Notes: generated from the letters alone by a model not told the origin. 64,000 bases of DNA from Kibdelosporangium banguiense (GCF_017876405.1 NZ_JAGINW010000001.1:9251203-9315202), one strand, 5' to 3'. Shown: positions 44,713 through 54,169, numbered from the stretch's first letter. Made by a program: numbers and translations.

Positions 44713-45738
44713 CTAGTTCTGCCGTTTGCCGCTGGTGATGCGGGACATCACCAGGGCGACCAGGATGATCGTGCCGTTGAGCGCCCCGATCCACTGCGCG
44801 GGCACACCGGCCAGGGTCAGCACGTTCTGGATCATGTAGAGCAGCAGGATTCCGGTGAAGGCACCGAAAATGGTGCCCTTGCCGCCGTTGAGGCTCACGC
44901 CACCGATCACCGCTGCGGCGAACACGGTGAAGATGTAACCGTCACCCTGCGCGGCAGCAACGGAAGCGAGCCTGCCGGAGAGCAACAGTCCGCCGAGCGC
45001 GGCGAGAGCACTGGCCGTGATGAGGACGATCCAGACGATACGGTCGGTCCGGATACCCGCGGCCTTCGCGGCGTCCGGGTTGCCGCCGATCGCGTAGAGG
45101 CTGCGGCCGAACCGGGTATGGCCGAGCAGGACGATGCCGCCGGCGAACAACAGCAGGCAGAGCCAGATCGACGCCGGGATCCCGGCCCACAGCGTCGTTC
45201 CGAGATAGAGCATCGAATCGGGCAGGCCGAAGAACGTCTGGCCGCCGGAGACCCCGGTGAGCAGGCCACGCAGGACGATCAGCATACCCAGGGTGACCAC
45301 GAACCCGCTGAGTCCGAATCGGACGATCAGCAGCGCGTTGAGCGCACCGACCAGCACTCCGACCAGCAGCACCACAGGCAGCGCGGCCCAGCCGGGCAGC
45401 AGGCCCAGCGAGTGGCTGCCGGTGATCGTCAGCCAGGCAGCCACCCCCGGTGCCAGGCCGAACGTGGATTCCAGCGAGAGGTCCATCTTGCCGACCACGA
45501 GCACCATGGTCTGGGCCAGCACCAGCAGTGCGATCTCCGACATGGTCTGCAGAATGTTGATCACGTTGTCGTACTGGAGGAACACCGGGTTCACCAGCTG
45601 GCCGACGACCGCGATCACGATGATGCCGGGCACCAGGGCGAAATCCCGCAACCGGGCAAGAGCGATCTGACGCGACGGCGACGCGGGAGGAGGCTCGGTC
45701 CGCGACTCGGCGCGCACCGCGGTGGGACTCTCAGGCAT
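44713..45738 (-). CDS. sugar ABC transporter permease, RbsC type
   Basis: 341 residues from the ATG at 45738, with GGAAGGAG about 10 bases upstream and an 8-base overlap with the ATPase gene. Eight to ten helices and the BPD_transp_2 patterns: NILQTMSEIALLVLAQTMVL, GLSGFVVTLGMLIVLRGLL, FGRSLYAIGGNPDAAKAAGI and AAVIGGVSLNGGKGT. Family members import pentoses, hexoses or deoxysugars. The surrounding fucosidase and fuconate dehydratase make L-fucose the likely substrate. Confidence 0.93.
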   Translation of the reverse strand: MPESPTAVRAESRTEPPPASPSRQIALARLRDFALVPGIIVIAVVGQLVNPVFLQYDNVINILQTMSEIALLVLAQTMVLVVGKMDLSLESTFGLAPGVAAWLTITGSHSLGLLPGWAALPVVLLVGVLVGALNALLIVRFGLSGFVVTLGMLIVLRGLLTGVSGGQTFFGLPDSMLYLGTTLWAGIPASIWLCLLLFAGGIVLLGHTRFGRSLYAIGGNPDAAKAAGIRTDRIVWIVLITASALAALGGLLLSGRLASVAAAQGDGYIFTVFAAAVIGGVSLNGGKGTIFGAFTGILLLYMIQNVLTLAGVPAQWIGALNGTIILVALVMSRITSGKRQN

Positions 45739-47227
45739 CGAGGTCGACTCCTTCCATGGCGGCCACGACCTCACGGTCCTGCCAGCCCGCGGGCAGTTCG
45801 GTGGTCAGCTCTCCGTGCACCATGACCAGCAGCCGGTCGCACAGCCGCAGGTCGTCCAGCTCGTCGGAGGCGATCAGCACGGCGGTGCCCTCAGCGGCGG
45901 CCTCCGCGACCTTGCCGAGGAGAAAGTCCTTCGAGCGCACGTCGACACCGGCCGTCGGGGTGATCAGCACCAGCAGCCGTGGATCGACGGCCAGCGCACG
46001 GGCCATGACGACCTTCTGCTGGTTGCCGCCTGACAGCGCGGACACCGGCAGCTGCGGGCCTGGTGTCTTGACCTCCAGCCGGGTGATCATTGTCCCGGCC
46101 AGCCGGTCGCGCTCGCCCGCCCGGACGAAGATCCCCGGCCCGAGCCGGTCCATCACGGTCATCGTAGTGTTGTCCGCAATGGACATCTCCGGCACGAAAC
46201 CCTGATGGTGCCGATCCTCCGGCACGAATCCGATCCCTGCGGCCAGCGCGGCCGGAACGTCGCCAGGACGCGGGCTGCGGTCTGCGACGAGGATGGTTCC
46301 AGTGTCCGCCTTACGTAGCCCTGTGAGGGTTTCGGCGAGTTCCGTTTTACCGCTGGCACCCGCCCCTGCCAGGCCGACGATCTCCCCGGGCGCGATGTCG
46401 AAGGACACGTTGTCGTAGCGGGAATCCAGGCTCAACTCGCGCACCTGGAGCACGGGCGAACCGGACTGGACCGACGTAGTCCGGGTTTCCGTGGCGACAG
46501 CGTTCTCACCGGTCATGGCCGCGACAAGATCGGCCTTCGGCAGCTGGGCCACAGGTGTGGTCAGGATGTGCCGGGCGTCGCGGTACACCGTGACCGTGTC
46601 GCAGATCTCGTAGACCTCCTGCAGATGGTGGCTGATGAACAGGAACGTGACGCCTTGGCGTTGCAGCTCGGCGATGTGGCCGAACAGACGGGTGATGGCG
46701 GCCCCGTCGAGCTGCGCGGTGGGCTCGTCGAGGATGACGAACCGGGCACCGAAGGACAACGACCGCGCGATCTCGACGAACTGACGCTGCTCCACACTCA
46801 GCTCCCCCGCAGGCCGGCGGACATCGACGTCCACCGACCAGCGTTCAAGCAGTTCGGTGGCCGCCCGGCGCACCGAACGCCAGCGGATCAGGCCGCCACG
46901 GGTCTCCTGCCGGTTGAGCAGCAGGTTCTCGGCCACCGACAGCTCGGGGATGATCGTCGATCGCTGGTACACGCAGGCGACCCGCGCGCGCCAGGCGTCC
47001 CGGTCGGACAGACCAGGGGCCGGTTGCCCATCCAGGCGCACAGTCCCGGAATCCGGTTCGGTCAGTCCGGTGAGGATGGAGACCAGAGTGGACTTTCCCG
47101 CGCCGTTGCGGCCGACGAGCGCGTGCGTTTGTCCCGGAAGGACACTGAGATCGGCGTGGTCCAGCGCGACCGTGGCGCCGTAGCGCTTGACGATCTGGTG
47201 TGCCTCGACCACCGGCACGGTGCTCAT
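45731..47227 (-). CDS. sugar ABC transporter ATP-binding protein, RbsA type (two NBDs)
   Basis: 498 residues from the ATG at 47227 (GAGAGGAA upstream). Two fused ATPase domains: the first has GRNGAGKST, a degenerate signature LSVEQRQ, and FVILDEPTAQLD; the second has a changed Walker A (LAGAGASGKTEL), LSGGNQQK and a VLITPTAGVD Walker B. This asymmetry is normal in RbsA/MglA/XylG proteins. It energises the permease at 44713 for uptake of the sugar bound by the lipoprotein at 47253. Confidence 0.94.
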   Translation of the reverse strand: MSTVPVVEAHQIVKRYGATVALDHADLSVLPGQTHALVGRNGAGKSTLVSILTGLTEPDSGTVRLDGQPAPGLSDRDAWRARVACVYQRSTIIPELSVAENLLLNRQETRGGLIRWRSVRRAATELLERWSVDVDVRRPAGELSVEQRQFVEIARSLSFGARFVILDEPTAQLDGAAITRLFGHIAELQRQGVTFLFISHHLQEVYEICDTVTVYRDARHILTTPVAQLPKADLVAAMTGENAVATETRTTSVQSGSPVLQVRELSLDSRYDNVSFDIAPGEIVGLAGAGASGKTELAETLTGLRKADTGTILVADRSPRPGDVPAALAAGIGFVPEDRHHQGFVPEMSIADNTTMTVMDRLGPGIFVRAGERDRLAGTMITRLEVKTPGPQLPVSALSGGNQQKVVMARALAVDPRLLVLITPTAGVDVRSKDFLLGKVAEAAAEGTAVLIASDELDDLRLCDRLLVMVHGELTTELPAGWQDREVVAAMEGVDLDA

Positions 47228-47252
47228 GTTCGCTTCCTCTCGCCCGGCGCGA

Positions 47253-48308
47253 TCAGCTCTTGCTGTTTCCCCACAAGGACTTGTCGTCGACCTTGACGCT
47301 GCTGACCGGGCCGAAGGTGCCACCGTCCGCGGTGACCAGAGGCGCTGCCAGCTGGTCCTCCATCAGGCCGTCGCGGACCTGAATGATGGTGCTGTCGTGG
47401 TCGGTCTTGCCCGCAACAGGTGTCTTGCCGGCGATGGCGTCCTTGACGTACTGCAGCGAGTACTTGGCGAACTGGTCCGCGGGCTGGGACACGGTCGCGT
47501 CGATCTCCCCCGCGCGGATCTTGGCGAGTTCCTCGGGAATACCGTCGTTGGACACGATGAACACGTGCTTCGGATCGGCGGCGGGCACGAGCGCACCGCG
47601 TTGCTTGAGGATCTGCAGCGTTCCGGCCAGCGCGAAGCTGGACTGCATGTAGACGCCCTTGATGTCCGGGTTCGCGGTCAGCTGGACCTGGAGTTTCTGG
47701 GCGGCGGTGTTCGCGTCCCAGTTCGTGGCCTCACCGAAGACGGTGACGCCGGGGAAGTTCTTCTTCATGCACTCGTTGAAGGCCTCGGTGCGGTCCCGGC
47801 CGTTGATCGAGGCGAGGTCGCCTTGCAGCATCACGACCTTGCCCTTGCCGCCGAGCTTCGCGCCGAGGAACTGGCACGCCTTCTCGCCGTAGGCCCGGTT
47901 GTCCGCGCGCACGACCATGTAGACGTTGCCCTGGTCCGGCCGGGTGTCCACGGACACGACCGGGATCTTCTTGCCGGCCAGCTGTTGCAGCGTCGGGATG
48001 ATCGCCGCGGTGTCCTGCGGCGCCATCACCACGCCCTTGACGCCTTGGCTGATCATCGTCTGCACGTTCGCGGTCAGGTTGGCGACGTCGTTCTGCGAGT
48101 TCGTGGTCTTCAGGTCCAAGCCGAACTCGCCGCCGTACTGGGGAACGTACTTGATGTAGGCGTTCCAGAAGTCGGTGTCCGAACGCGGGTAGTCGACGCC
48201 CACGACGGTCGCGCCGGACGCGGAGGTGGAGCCGCCGCTGCTGCAACCGGCCAGTGCGGCCGCGGTGAGCACGCCGGCGACGGCGGCACACAGGTACTGG
48301 AACTTCAT
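47253..48308 (-). CDS. sugar-binding lipoprotein of the ABC importer (RbsB-like)
   Basis: 351 residues from the ATG at 48308, with GAGGAGAGG upstream. Lipobox LAGC at about residues 19-22 gives a lipid-anchored substrate-binding protein. Type-1 periplasmic-binding fold: FWNAYIKYVPQYGGEFG, GVKGVVMAPQDTAAIIPTL, VVSVDTRPDQGNVYMVVRADN, VVMLQGDLASINGRDRTEAF and KHVFIVSNDGIPEELAKI. Specificity for L-fucose is inferred from the neighbours. Confidence 0.93.
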   Translation of the reverse strand: MKFQYLCAAVAGVLTAAALAGCSSGGSTSASGATVVGVDYPRSDTDFWNAYIKYVPQYGGEFGLDLKTTNSQNDVANLTANVQTMISQGVKGVVMAPQDTAAIIPTLQQLAGKKIPVVSVDTRPDQGNVYMVVRADNRAYGEKACQFLGAKLGGKGKVVMLQGDLASINGRDRTEAFNECMKKNFPGVTVFGEATNWDANTAAQKLQVQLTANPDIKGVYMQSSFALAGTLQILKQRGALVPAADPKHVFIVSNDGIPEELAKIRAGEIDATVSQPADQFAKYSLQYVKDAIAGKTPVAGKTDHDSTIIQVRDGLMEDQLAAPLVTADGGTFGPVSSVKVDDKSLWGNSKS

Positions 48309-48348
48309 GACCTCTCCTCGTTGACAGGTTTTTCCAGGCGGTGGCCCG

Positions 48349-49671
48349 TCACGCGACCACCGCTGAGGCCTCACGCCATGCCTGGCCGTCGGGGAACTGG
48401 TGACGGGACACGGATTCCGGGTGCAGCCGGGCACCGATCCCCGGTGCCAGCGGCGCCATGTATCGCCCGGCCTTGATCCGCACCGGGTCGACGAAGTGCT
48501 CGTGCAAGTGATCCACATATTCGATGACGCGGTCCTGCCGCGTACCGCTGACCGCCACGAAGTCGAACATCGCCAGGTGCTGCACCATCTCGCAGAGCCC
48601 GACACCACCCGCGTGCGGGCACACCGGCACGCCGAACTTGGCTGCCAGCAACAGGATCGCGATGTTCTCGGTGACACCGGCGACCCGGCTCGCGTCGAGC
48701 TGGAGGATGTCGATCGCGTCAGCCTGCAGCAACTGCTTGAACATCACCGCGTTGTGGGTGTGCTCCCCGGTGGCCACCTTGATCGGCGCCACCGCCCGGC
48801 GGATCGCGGCGTGGCCCAGCACGTCGTCCGGTGACGTCGGTTCCTCGATCCAGTACGGGTCGAACTCCGCCAGCGGGCGCAGCCATTCGATGGCCTGCCC
48901 GACTCCCCACGCCTGGTTGGCGTCGATCGCGATCCGGATACCGGGCCCGACGACCTCACGGGCCAGCCGAAGCCGGCGGATGTCCTCGTCCAGATCGGCG
49001 CCGACTTTGAGCTTGATCTGGGTGAACCCGTCCTTGACGGCCTCTGCGGACAGGGCGGCGAGTTTCTCCGGCGTATACCCCAGCCAGCCCGGAGTCGTGG
49101 TGTACGCGGGATAGCCCGACTCAAGCAGTTCGGCCTGGCGGGCGGCACGTCCTGGCTCGGCGCGACGCAGGATCTCCAGCGCCTCGTCGCGGGTCAGTGC
49201 TTCCCGCAGGTACCGGAAATCGACGAGATCGACCAGTTCCTCGGGCGGCATCTCGGCCAGCAGCCGCCAGACCGGTTTGTCTTCCCGGCGTGCCCGCAGG
49301 TCCCACGCCGCGTTGACGATCGCGGCGGCGGCCATGTGGATGGCGCCCTTGTCCGGGCCCAGCCACCGCAACTGACTGTCCCCGGTCAGACGACGGGAGA
49401 ACGCGCCAAGATCGGACAACGCTTCGGCGACCGGCATCCCCACCACGAGCGGGACGAGTGCGCGGACGGCGGCGACCTGGACATCGTTGCCACGCCCGAC
49501 CGTGAACGCGAGACCGTACCCCTCTTCACCACCGCTCGTCCGGATGGTCACGTAGGCCGCCGAGTAGTCGGGTTCCGGATTCATCGCATCCGACCCGTCC
49601 AGGGTGAGCGAAGTCGGGAACCGGACATCCACGGCTTGGATGGCACTGATCACTTCGGCCAACGTGACCAC
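48349..49671 (-). CDS. L-fuconate dehydratase (enolase superfamily)
   Basis: Up to 440 residues. The start is uncertain: GTG 49671 sits almost on its own GAGAGG site, and a downstream TTG (49662) or GTG may be used. The N-terminal block VRFPTSLTLDGSDAMNPEPD is diagnostic for FucD. Catalytic features: acid/base Lys in IKLKVG, metal ligands Asp in IAIDANQ, Glu in IEEPTSPDD and Glu in ATGEHTHN, and the His of VCPHAGGVGL. It dehydrates L-fuconate to 2-keto-3-deoxy-L-fuconate. It heads the leftward fucose operon; two FadR-type operator copies lie just upstream. Confidence 0.93.
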   Translation of the reverse strand: MVTLAEVISAIQAVDVRFPTSLTLDGSDAMNPEPDYSAAYVTIRTSGGEEGYGLAFTVGRGNDVQVAAVRALVPLVVGMPVAEALSDLGAFSRRLTGDSQLRWLGPDKGAIHMAAAAIVNAAWDLRARREDKPVWRLLAEMPPEELVDLVDFRYLREALTRDEALEILRRAEPGRAARQAELLESGYPAYTTTPGWLGYTPEKLAALSAEAVKDGFTQIKLKVGADLDEDIRRLRLAREVVGPGIRIAIDANQAWGVGQAIEWLRPLAEFDPYWIEEPTSPDDVLGHAAIRRAVAPIKVATGEHTHNAVMFKQLLQADAIDILQLDASRVAGVTENIAILLLAAKFGVPVCPHAGGVGLCEMVQHLAMFDFVAVSGTRQDRVIEYVDHLHEHFVDPVRIKAGRYMAPLAPGIGARLHPESVSRHQFPDGQAWREASAVVA

Positions 49672-49699
49672 CTCTCACTCGGTCCACCAAGAGAGAAAG

Positions 49700-49712
49700 A
49701 CATCAGATGTAT
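49700..49712. promoter_or_regulatory. FadR/GntR-type operator copy 1
   Basis: ACATCAGATGTAT, a near-copy of ACATCANATGTTT found three more times in this window. It lies 29 bases before the fuconate dehydratase start and in the region shared with the divergent regulator gene. Confidence 0.6.
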
Positions 49713-49763
49713 AGCTACGTCATCCGTGCCCAAAAGTCCAGATTCGATCGGATAGGCGTCGAT

Positions 49764-49776
49764 ACATCACATGTTT
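49764..49776. promoter_or_regulatory. FadR/GntR-type operator copy 2
   Basis: ACATCACATGTTT, 64 bases from copy 1 (about six helical turns) and 44 bases before the regulator ATG at 49820. The pair can control the fucose operon and its regulator together. Confidence 0.65.
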
Positions 49777-49819
49777 GCTACTGTCAGTCCCAGCACGACG
49801 AAAGACTGAGGACACTGCC

Positions 49820-50533
49820 ATGCCGAGATCGCTGACCGACGAGGCGATCGACCGGATCCGGGAATTCGTCCAGTCCGGCCGGTTTCCCCCCGGTTCGAAA
49901 CTGCCGCCTGAACAGGAACTCGCCTCCGAACTGAGCATCTCACGCAGCCCGGTGCGTGAAGCGGTCAAGGCTCTCAGCCTCGCGCGTGTCCTGGACGTCC
50001 GCCGGGGCGACGGCACCTACGTGACCAGCCTGGCGCCCAGCCTGCTGTTGGAAGGCCTCGGTAGCGCGGTGGCGCTCATGAACGGCGGCGGCGTTCTCGA
50101 ACTCACCGAGGTACGCAGACTGCTCGAACCCGCGGCCACCGGCCTCGCCGCCACTCGCATCACCACGGAACAACTCGAAGAAGTCCACCAACTGCTCGAC
50201 GCGATGCACAAGGCATCCGACGATATCGAGCGTCTCACCGTGCTCGACGCGGCCTTCCATCACGCCGTGATCGCCGCGACCAGCAACGAAACCCTGACCA
50301 CACTGCTCGACAGCATCTCGTCCCGCACACTGCGCGCACGAATCTGGCGCGGCACCGTCGACCGCGGCGTGACCCACCTGACTTTGGCCCAGCACAACAC
50401 CATCTACACCGCCCTGGCCAACCACGATGCCGCAGTCGCCACCGCCGCCGCCCTCATGCACGTGGACACATCGGACCGCTGGCTACGCGCCCACCTGGCG
50501 GACGCCGACGCGCCCAACGACAGTCAAACCTGA
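49820..50533 (+). CDS. FadR-type GntR regulator of the fucose operon
   Basis: 237 residues from the ATG at 49820 (GAGGAC upstream). Winged HTH (about 1-70): EAIDRIREFVQSGRFPPGSK, LPPEQELASELSISRSPVRE, RRGDGTYV. The FCD effector domain follows (LTEVRRLLEPAATGLAA, DAAFHHAVIAATSNE). It is divergent from the fuconate dehydratase operon with two operator copies between, so it most likely represses that operon and itself until a fucose metabolite binds. It is a close paralogue of the convergent regulator at 50547. Confidence 0.93.
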   Translation: MPRSLTDEAIDRIREFVQSGRFPPGSKLPPEQELASELSISRSPVREAVKALSLARVLDVRRGDGTYVTSLAPSLLLEGLGSAVALMNGGGVLELTEVRRLLEPAATGLAATRITTEQLEEVHQLLDAMHKASDDIERLTVLDAAFHHAVIAATSNETLTTLLDSISSRTLRARIWRGTVDRGVTHLTLAQHNTIYTALANHDAAVATAAALMHVDTSDRWLRAHLADADAPNDSQT

Positions 50534-50546
50534 ATCACCTCGGTGT

Positions 50547-51272
50547 TCACTGTGGAGCGTGGAAAGTGGTCGCTTCCTCGGCCGCTGTGTCGGACTCCGC
50601 GAGGTGTTCGCGCAACCAACGTTCGGAGGTGCCGACGTGGATCAAGGCGGCTGCATGGGCCGTGGCGGTGTCCCCCTCCGCCAACGCCTCATAGATCGCG
50701 GTGTGCTGGGCGAGCGTGAGAGGTGCCGCATCGTTGTCGGTCATGCCGCGCCACACCCGCGCGCGCAGGGTCCTGCTGGAGATTCCGTCCAGCAGCGTGG
50801 TCAGCGCCTCGTTGCCGGTGGCGGCGATGACCGCGTGGTGGAAGGCGGCGTCGTGGAAGTTGAGCAGTTCGACGTCGTCGGCCGCCGCGCGCATCGCCTC
50901 CAGGTGCTCGTACACCACGGCCAGATCGGCCTCGGAGATCCGGGCCGCGGCGACCGCGGTCGCAGTCGGTTCCAGCAGCCGCCGGACCTCCATCAGCTCA
51001 AGCAACGTGTTGCCCTGCATCAGTTCCACCGCGCTGCCCAAGCCGGCCAGCAACAGGCTTGGCGCAAGGCTGGTGACGTACGTGCCGTCACCGCGACGCA
51101 CATCCAGTACGCCGGCCACCGCCAACGCCTTCACGGCCTCCCGCACCGGGCTGCGTGACATGCCGAGCTCCGCCGCCAGCTCATGCTCGGGAGGCAGTCT
51201 CGCGCCAGCCGGGAACCGGCCGGACCGGACCAGCTCACGGATACGCGAGATCGCCTCGTCGGTCAATGACAT
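50547..51272 (-). CDS. second FadR-type GntR regulator (paralogue)
   Basis: 241 residues, convergent with the first regulator (13 bases between stops). The HTH (EAISRIRELVRSGRFPAGAR, SRSPVREAVKAL) and FCD domain (MEVRRLLEPTATAVAA, DAAFHHAVIAATGNE) align with the neighbour almost throughout, suggesting an inverted duplication. The recognition helix SRSPVREAVKAL is the same in both, so both may bind the same operators. AAGGAG lies 11 bases before the ATG. No operator copy is seen at its own promoter. Confidence 0.92.
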   Translation of the reverse strand: MSLTDEAISRIRELVRSGRFPAGARLPPEHELAAELGMSRSPVREAVKALAVAGVLDVRRGDGTYVTSLAPSLLLAGLGSAVELMQGNTLLELMEVRRLLEPTATAVAAARISEADLAVVYEHLEAMRAAADDVELLNFHDAAFHHAVIAATGNEALTTLLDGISSRTLRARVWRGMTDNDAAPLTLAQHTAIYEALAEGDTATAHAAALIHVGTSERWLREHLAESDTAAEEATTFHAPQ

Positions 51273-51424
51273 CGCGGCTCAGCTCCTTGACACCTCGGCG
51301 GCCGAACGGATACCGGGCCTGGTCAGGCCACATGGTAGCCATCTCGGCGTTCGAGTATCAGCCGACCAGCCGAGGGTGGCGGCATCTCCTGGTCAGGAGC
51401 GTGCCGCCACCTGCGGTGTGACAG

Positions 51425-53404
51425 TCAGACCGCCGTGATGGTCCACTGGGTGTTGGTGCTGGCGTTCAGGGCCCACAGCTTCACAGTGGAACCGGCTGTG
51501 GTGCCGCCACCGCTGTCCAAGACCGTGCCGGTACCCCGGTTGACGATGTTGTAGCGGCCGTTGCCGAGGCCGGCAAGCCGCCACTGCTGGTTGTTGCCGC
51601 CGTTCCAGGCCGCTTGGATGGCATTGGCACCGTTGGCGGTGTTGCCGCCGCTGTCGGCGACCATGCCGTTGGTGCGGTTGACGATCCGGACGTAGCCACC
51701 GCCGGCGTCGACCAGTTGCCACTGCAAGTTGGTGCTGCTGTCGACGGTCCACAGCTTGAGCACCGATCCAGACCCGACATTGCCACCGCTGTCGAGCACA
51801 AGACCGCTGGCGACGTTCGTGATCCGGGCCCAGCCGGTGGGCGCCGGACCACTGTCCAGGCTGGGAATCTGGCCGGAGAAGGTCAGTTTCACCACATACG
51901 CGCCCGCGCTGAACGGGGCACTCGCCGACGGCATCGTGATCTGCAGGCCCGAACTGTTCTGGCTGCGGCCGGGCAGGTTGACATACGTCCCGGCGGTGGC
52001 GTCCAGCAGCTGGACGGAAGTCAGGCTGCTCAGGTTGATCCGGTTCGAGTTCAGGGTCGTGATGCTCAGAGTGCTGCCCGGCCAGCCCATCACGGTCGCG
52101 TACAGCACGGTGTTGCTCTTGTTGCGGGTGAATCGGATATCGCGGTTGGTGCCGGCCCTGGGCGTGACGAACGAGCCGCCACCCATCTGCGTCGGGCCCT
52201 CCCCATACACCGCCCAGGCCCGCGTGGCATAGACGGACTCACCGAACCGCTTGAGATAGTCCCCGATGCCCAGCAGGATCGTGCGCTGTCCACTGGGGAT
52301 GGTTCCGTCGGCCATCGGCGCGATGTTGAGCAGCATGTTGCCGTTCTTGCTGACCCGGTCGATCAGCGAGTGCAGCATGGCGTTGAGCGAGTAGTAGCCG
52401 ATGCCGTTGGTGTAGCACCAACTGGAGCTGGAAATGCTGTCATCGGTCAGCCAGAACGGGTTCTGGATACCCGCGGGCCCGCCACGCTCGAAGTCGAACA
52501 CCGACCCCCGGTTGTTGAGCCCGTCCTTGTAGGTGGTCACCACGTCCTTGTTCCACGCCACCGCCCGGTTGAAGTAGTGCGCCAGGAACTCCAGCCGCCT
52601 GGCCTCGTCGACCCGCGGCAGGTTGAAGTCCTGCCAGACGATGTCGGGCTGATAGCCGTCGATGACCTCTTTGAGTTTGTCCACCCACAGCTGGTTCTGT
52701 GCCGCCGCACCCAGCTGGCCGTACAGCTTGCGCAGACTCGCGGTCGATTGTGCGGGCACTCGTTCGTAGTAGCCGGTGAAATTGTAGGCGTGGTGCAACG
52801 ACACCAGGAACTTCATGCCCCGCGCCCGGATCGCGTCGGCGTGCAGCCGCACCAGGTCCAGCCCTGGCCCGGTACGCACCGAGTTCCACTCGTTGACACC
52901 GCTGTTCCACATCGAATAGCCGTCATGGTGCTCGGCCACCGGTCCGGCGAACTTCGCACCGGCGTCGGCGAACAGCTGCGCCCACTCGCCCGGATCGAAG
53001 TTGCCGCCCGCCGATCGCAGCTTCGGCGCGAACTGCACCCAGTTGCCGGCCTTGTCCCTGGCCCCGTTGATGAAGTTGTGGTACGGCCAGACCGACGGAT
53101 CACCATACGTGGCAATGTGATGCCGGTTCTCGTTGGAGCCGCCCGCATACATGTTGCGCGGGTACCACTCGTTGGCGAACGCCGGGACGCTGAACACTCC
53201 CCAGTGGAAGTAGATGCCGAACTTCGCGTCCTGGAACCACTCCGGCGCCGGAGGATGCAGGTCGACCGACGGCCAGGACGGCGTATAGCTGCTCGGACCT
53301 TCAGTGGCAAGCACAATGCCAGGCCGTAACAGCCCGGCGGCCGTCGCGGTCCCCGCAGCCATGAGCAGTCTGCGGCGGTTGAATCGAGACGTTGAAGAGG
53401 ACAT
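51425..53404 (-). CDS. secreted alpha-L-fucosidase (GH29) with ricin-type lectin domain, second copy
   Basis: 659 residues from the ATG at 53404. Tat-like signal NRRRLLMAAGTATAAGLL. The GH29 domain runs parallel to the copy at 42434: WFQDAKFGIYFHWG, EHHDGYSMWNS and nucleophile Asp259 in DIVWQDF at the same residue number. It lacks the crystallin-like insert and ends in a complete three-lobed ricin-type trefoil (VLDSGGN, VADSGGN, VLDSGGG). Two operator copies lie upstream, which should place it in the same regulon as the main operon. Confidence 0.92.
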   Translation of the reverse strand: MSSSTSRFNRRRLLMAAGTATAAGLLRPGIVLATEGPSSYTPSWPSVDLHPPAPEWFQDAKFGIYFHWGVFSVPAFANEWYPRNMYAGGSNENRHHIATYGDPSVWPYHNFINGARDKAGNWVQFAPKLRSAGGNFDPGEWAQLFADAGAKFAGPVAEHHDGYSMWNSGVNEWNSVRTGPGLDLVRLHADAIRARGMKFLVSLHHAYNFTGYYERVPAQSTASLRKLYGQLGAAAQNQLWVDKLKEVIDGYQPDIVWQDFNLPRVDEARRLEFLAHYFNRAVAWNKDVVTTYKDGLNNRGSVFDFERGGPAGIQNPFWLTDDSISSSSWCYTNGIGYYSLNAMLHSLIDRVSKNGNMLLNIAPMADGTIPSGQRTILLGIGDYLKRFGESVYATRAWAVYGEGPTQMGGGSFVTPRAGTNRDIRFTRNKSNTVLYATVMGWPGSTLSITTLNSNRINLSSLTSVQLLDATAGTYVNLPGRSQNSSGLQITMPSASAPFSAGAYVVKLTFSGQIPSLDSGPAPTGWARITNVASGLVLDSGGNVGSGSVLKLWTVDSSTNLQWQLVDAGGGYVRIVNRTNGMVADSGGNTANGANAIQAAWNGGNNQQWRLAGLGNGRYNIVNRGTGTVLDSGGGTTAGSTVKLWALNASTNTQWTITAV

Positions 53405-53515
53405 GGCAGGGAACCTCTCGTAACGACAAAAGCGCGCGAGATGAAGGCGCTGCGGCACACCCGGCCCCGATCGCGGGCTTGAGGCCATCAGTCGACACGT
53501 ACCGCTACCACCAAG

Positions 53516-53528
53516 TCATCATATGTTT
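53516..53528. promoter_or_regulatory. FadR/GntR-type operator copy 3
   Basis: TCATCATATGTTT, 112 bases before the fucosidase start at 53404 (minus strand). Confidence 0.65.
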
Positions 53529-53630
53529 GGCCAGCGCCATGTCAAGCGCCGCCCGGGTCAGCACATGCCAAACCGGGCCGTGACACAGGACGGATCGAGT
53601 ACATCAGCAAGCTCGGCAATGATCAAGCGC

Positions 53631-53645
53631 AAACATATGATGTCA
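53631..53645. promoter_or_regulatory. FadR/GntR-type operator copy 4 (inverted)
   Basis: AAACATATGATGTCA; the reverse complement gives GACATCATATGTTT, so this is the same site in opposite orientation, 115 bases from copy 3. Confidence 0.65.
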
Positions 53646-54119
53646 GGATGTCGGCTCCCAGTGTCGCAGCGACTGTTCACGCTCACAAGCCGGACCAGCC
53701 GGTACGGGTCATCCTTGTCGAGGAGCACGGCCAGCGCCCTATGGCAGAGCCGCGTAACTGGGGCCATCAGGCCGAATAAGATGATCTCGTTGTTCGAACC
53801 CCTGGCGCGATCGTGGATGTTAGCGCTCACAACTTTCGTTGACTGACGATACCGCTAGCGCTACATTGACTCGAAAGTCAAGGCCGTCGACAAGGTGATG
53901 ACCCACTCCGGTCGAGCCATTCGCCACTGCGGCCATCCGTCAACGATGACGTTGGGGACTTTCGATGCGACAACATCCCTGCGCCGCACACCCCTCTCGT
54001 CCGCACGCCCCCGCCCGCGCCGAATCCACTAAGGACATTCGAGATCCGCGGGCCGCGTGCGGCGGCTGCCACTGCCGGCCGGGCCCACCCACACAGACCA
54101 ACGCCCCCTGCTGATCTCG
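53646..54119. other. intergenic stretch without a recognisable gene
   Basis: About 470 bases between the operators of the second fucosidase and two tandem hairpins. Short frames on both strands look like chance. This part may hold remnants of a deleted gene, given the pseudogenes next to it. Confidence 0.45.
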
Positions 54120-54156
54120 GGGGCGCCGCCGGCGTCGAGTACGACGGCGGCGCCCC
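54120..54156. terminator. GC-rich hairpin 1 of a tandem pair
   Basis: An 11-bp stem (GGGGCGCCGCC with GGCGGCGCCCC) and a 15-base loop. No intact gene ends just before it on either strand, so it may be a leftover terminator. Confidence 0.45.
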
Positions 54157-54169
54157 TGGTCCAGGACGA

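Noticed and set aside
53558..53830. A 90-codon minus-strand frame in the operator region of the second fucosidase
   Set aside because: It runs through an operator copy, has no ribosome site and no family resemblance.
53955..53964. GGGACTTTCG, a perfect left half of a DevR-like box
   Set aside because: The right half (ATGCG) does not match and the site is ~290 bases before a pseudogene unrelated to the dormancy set.
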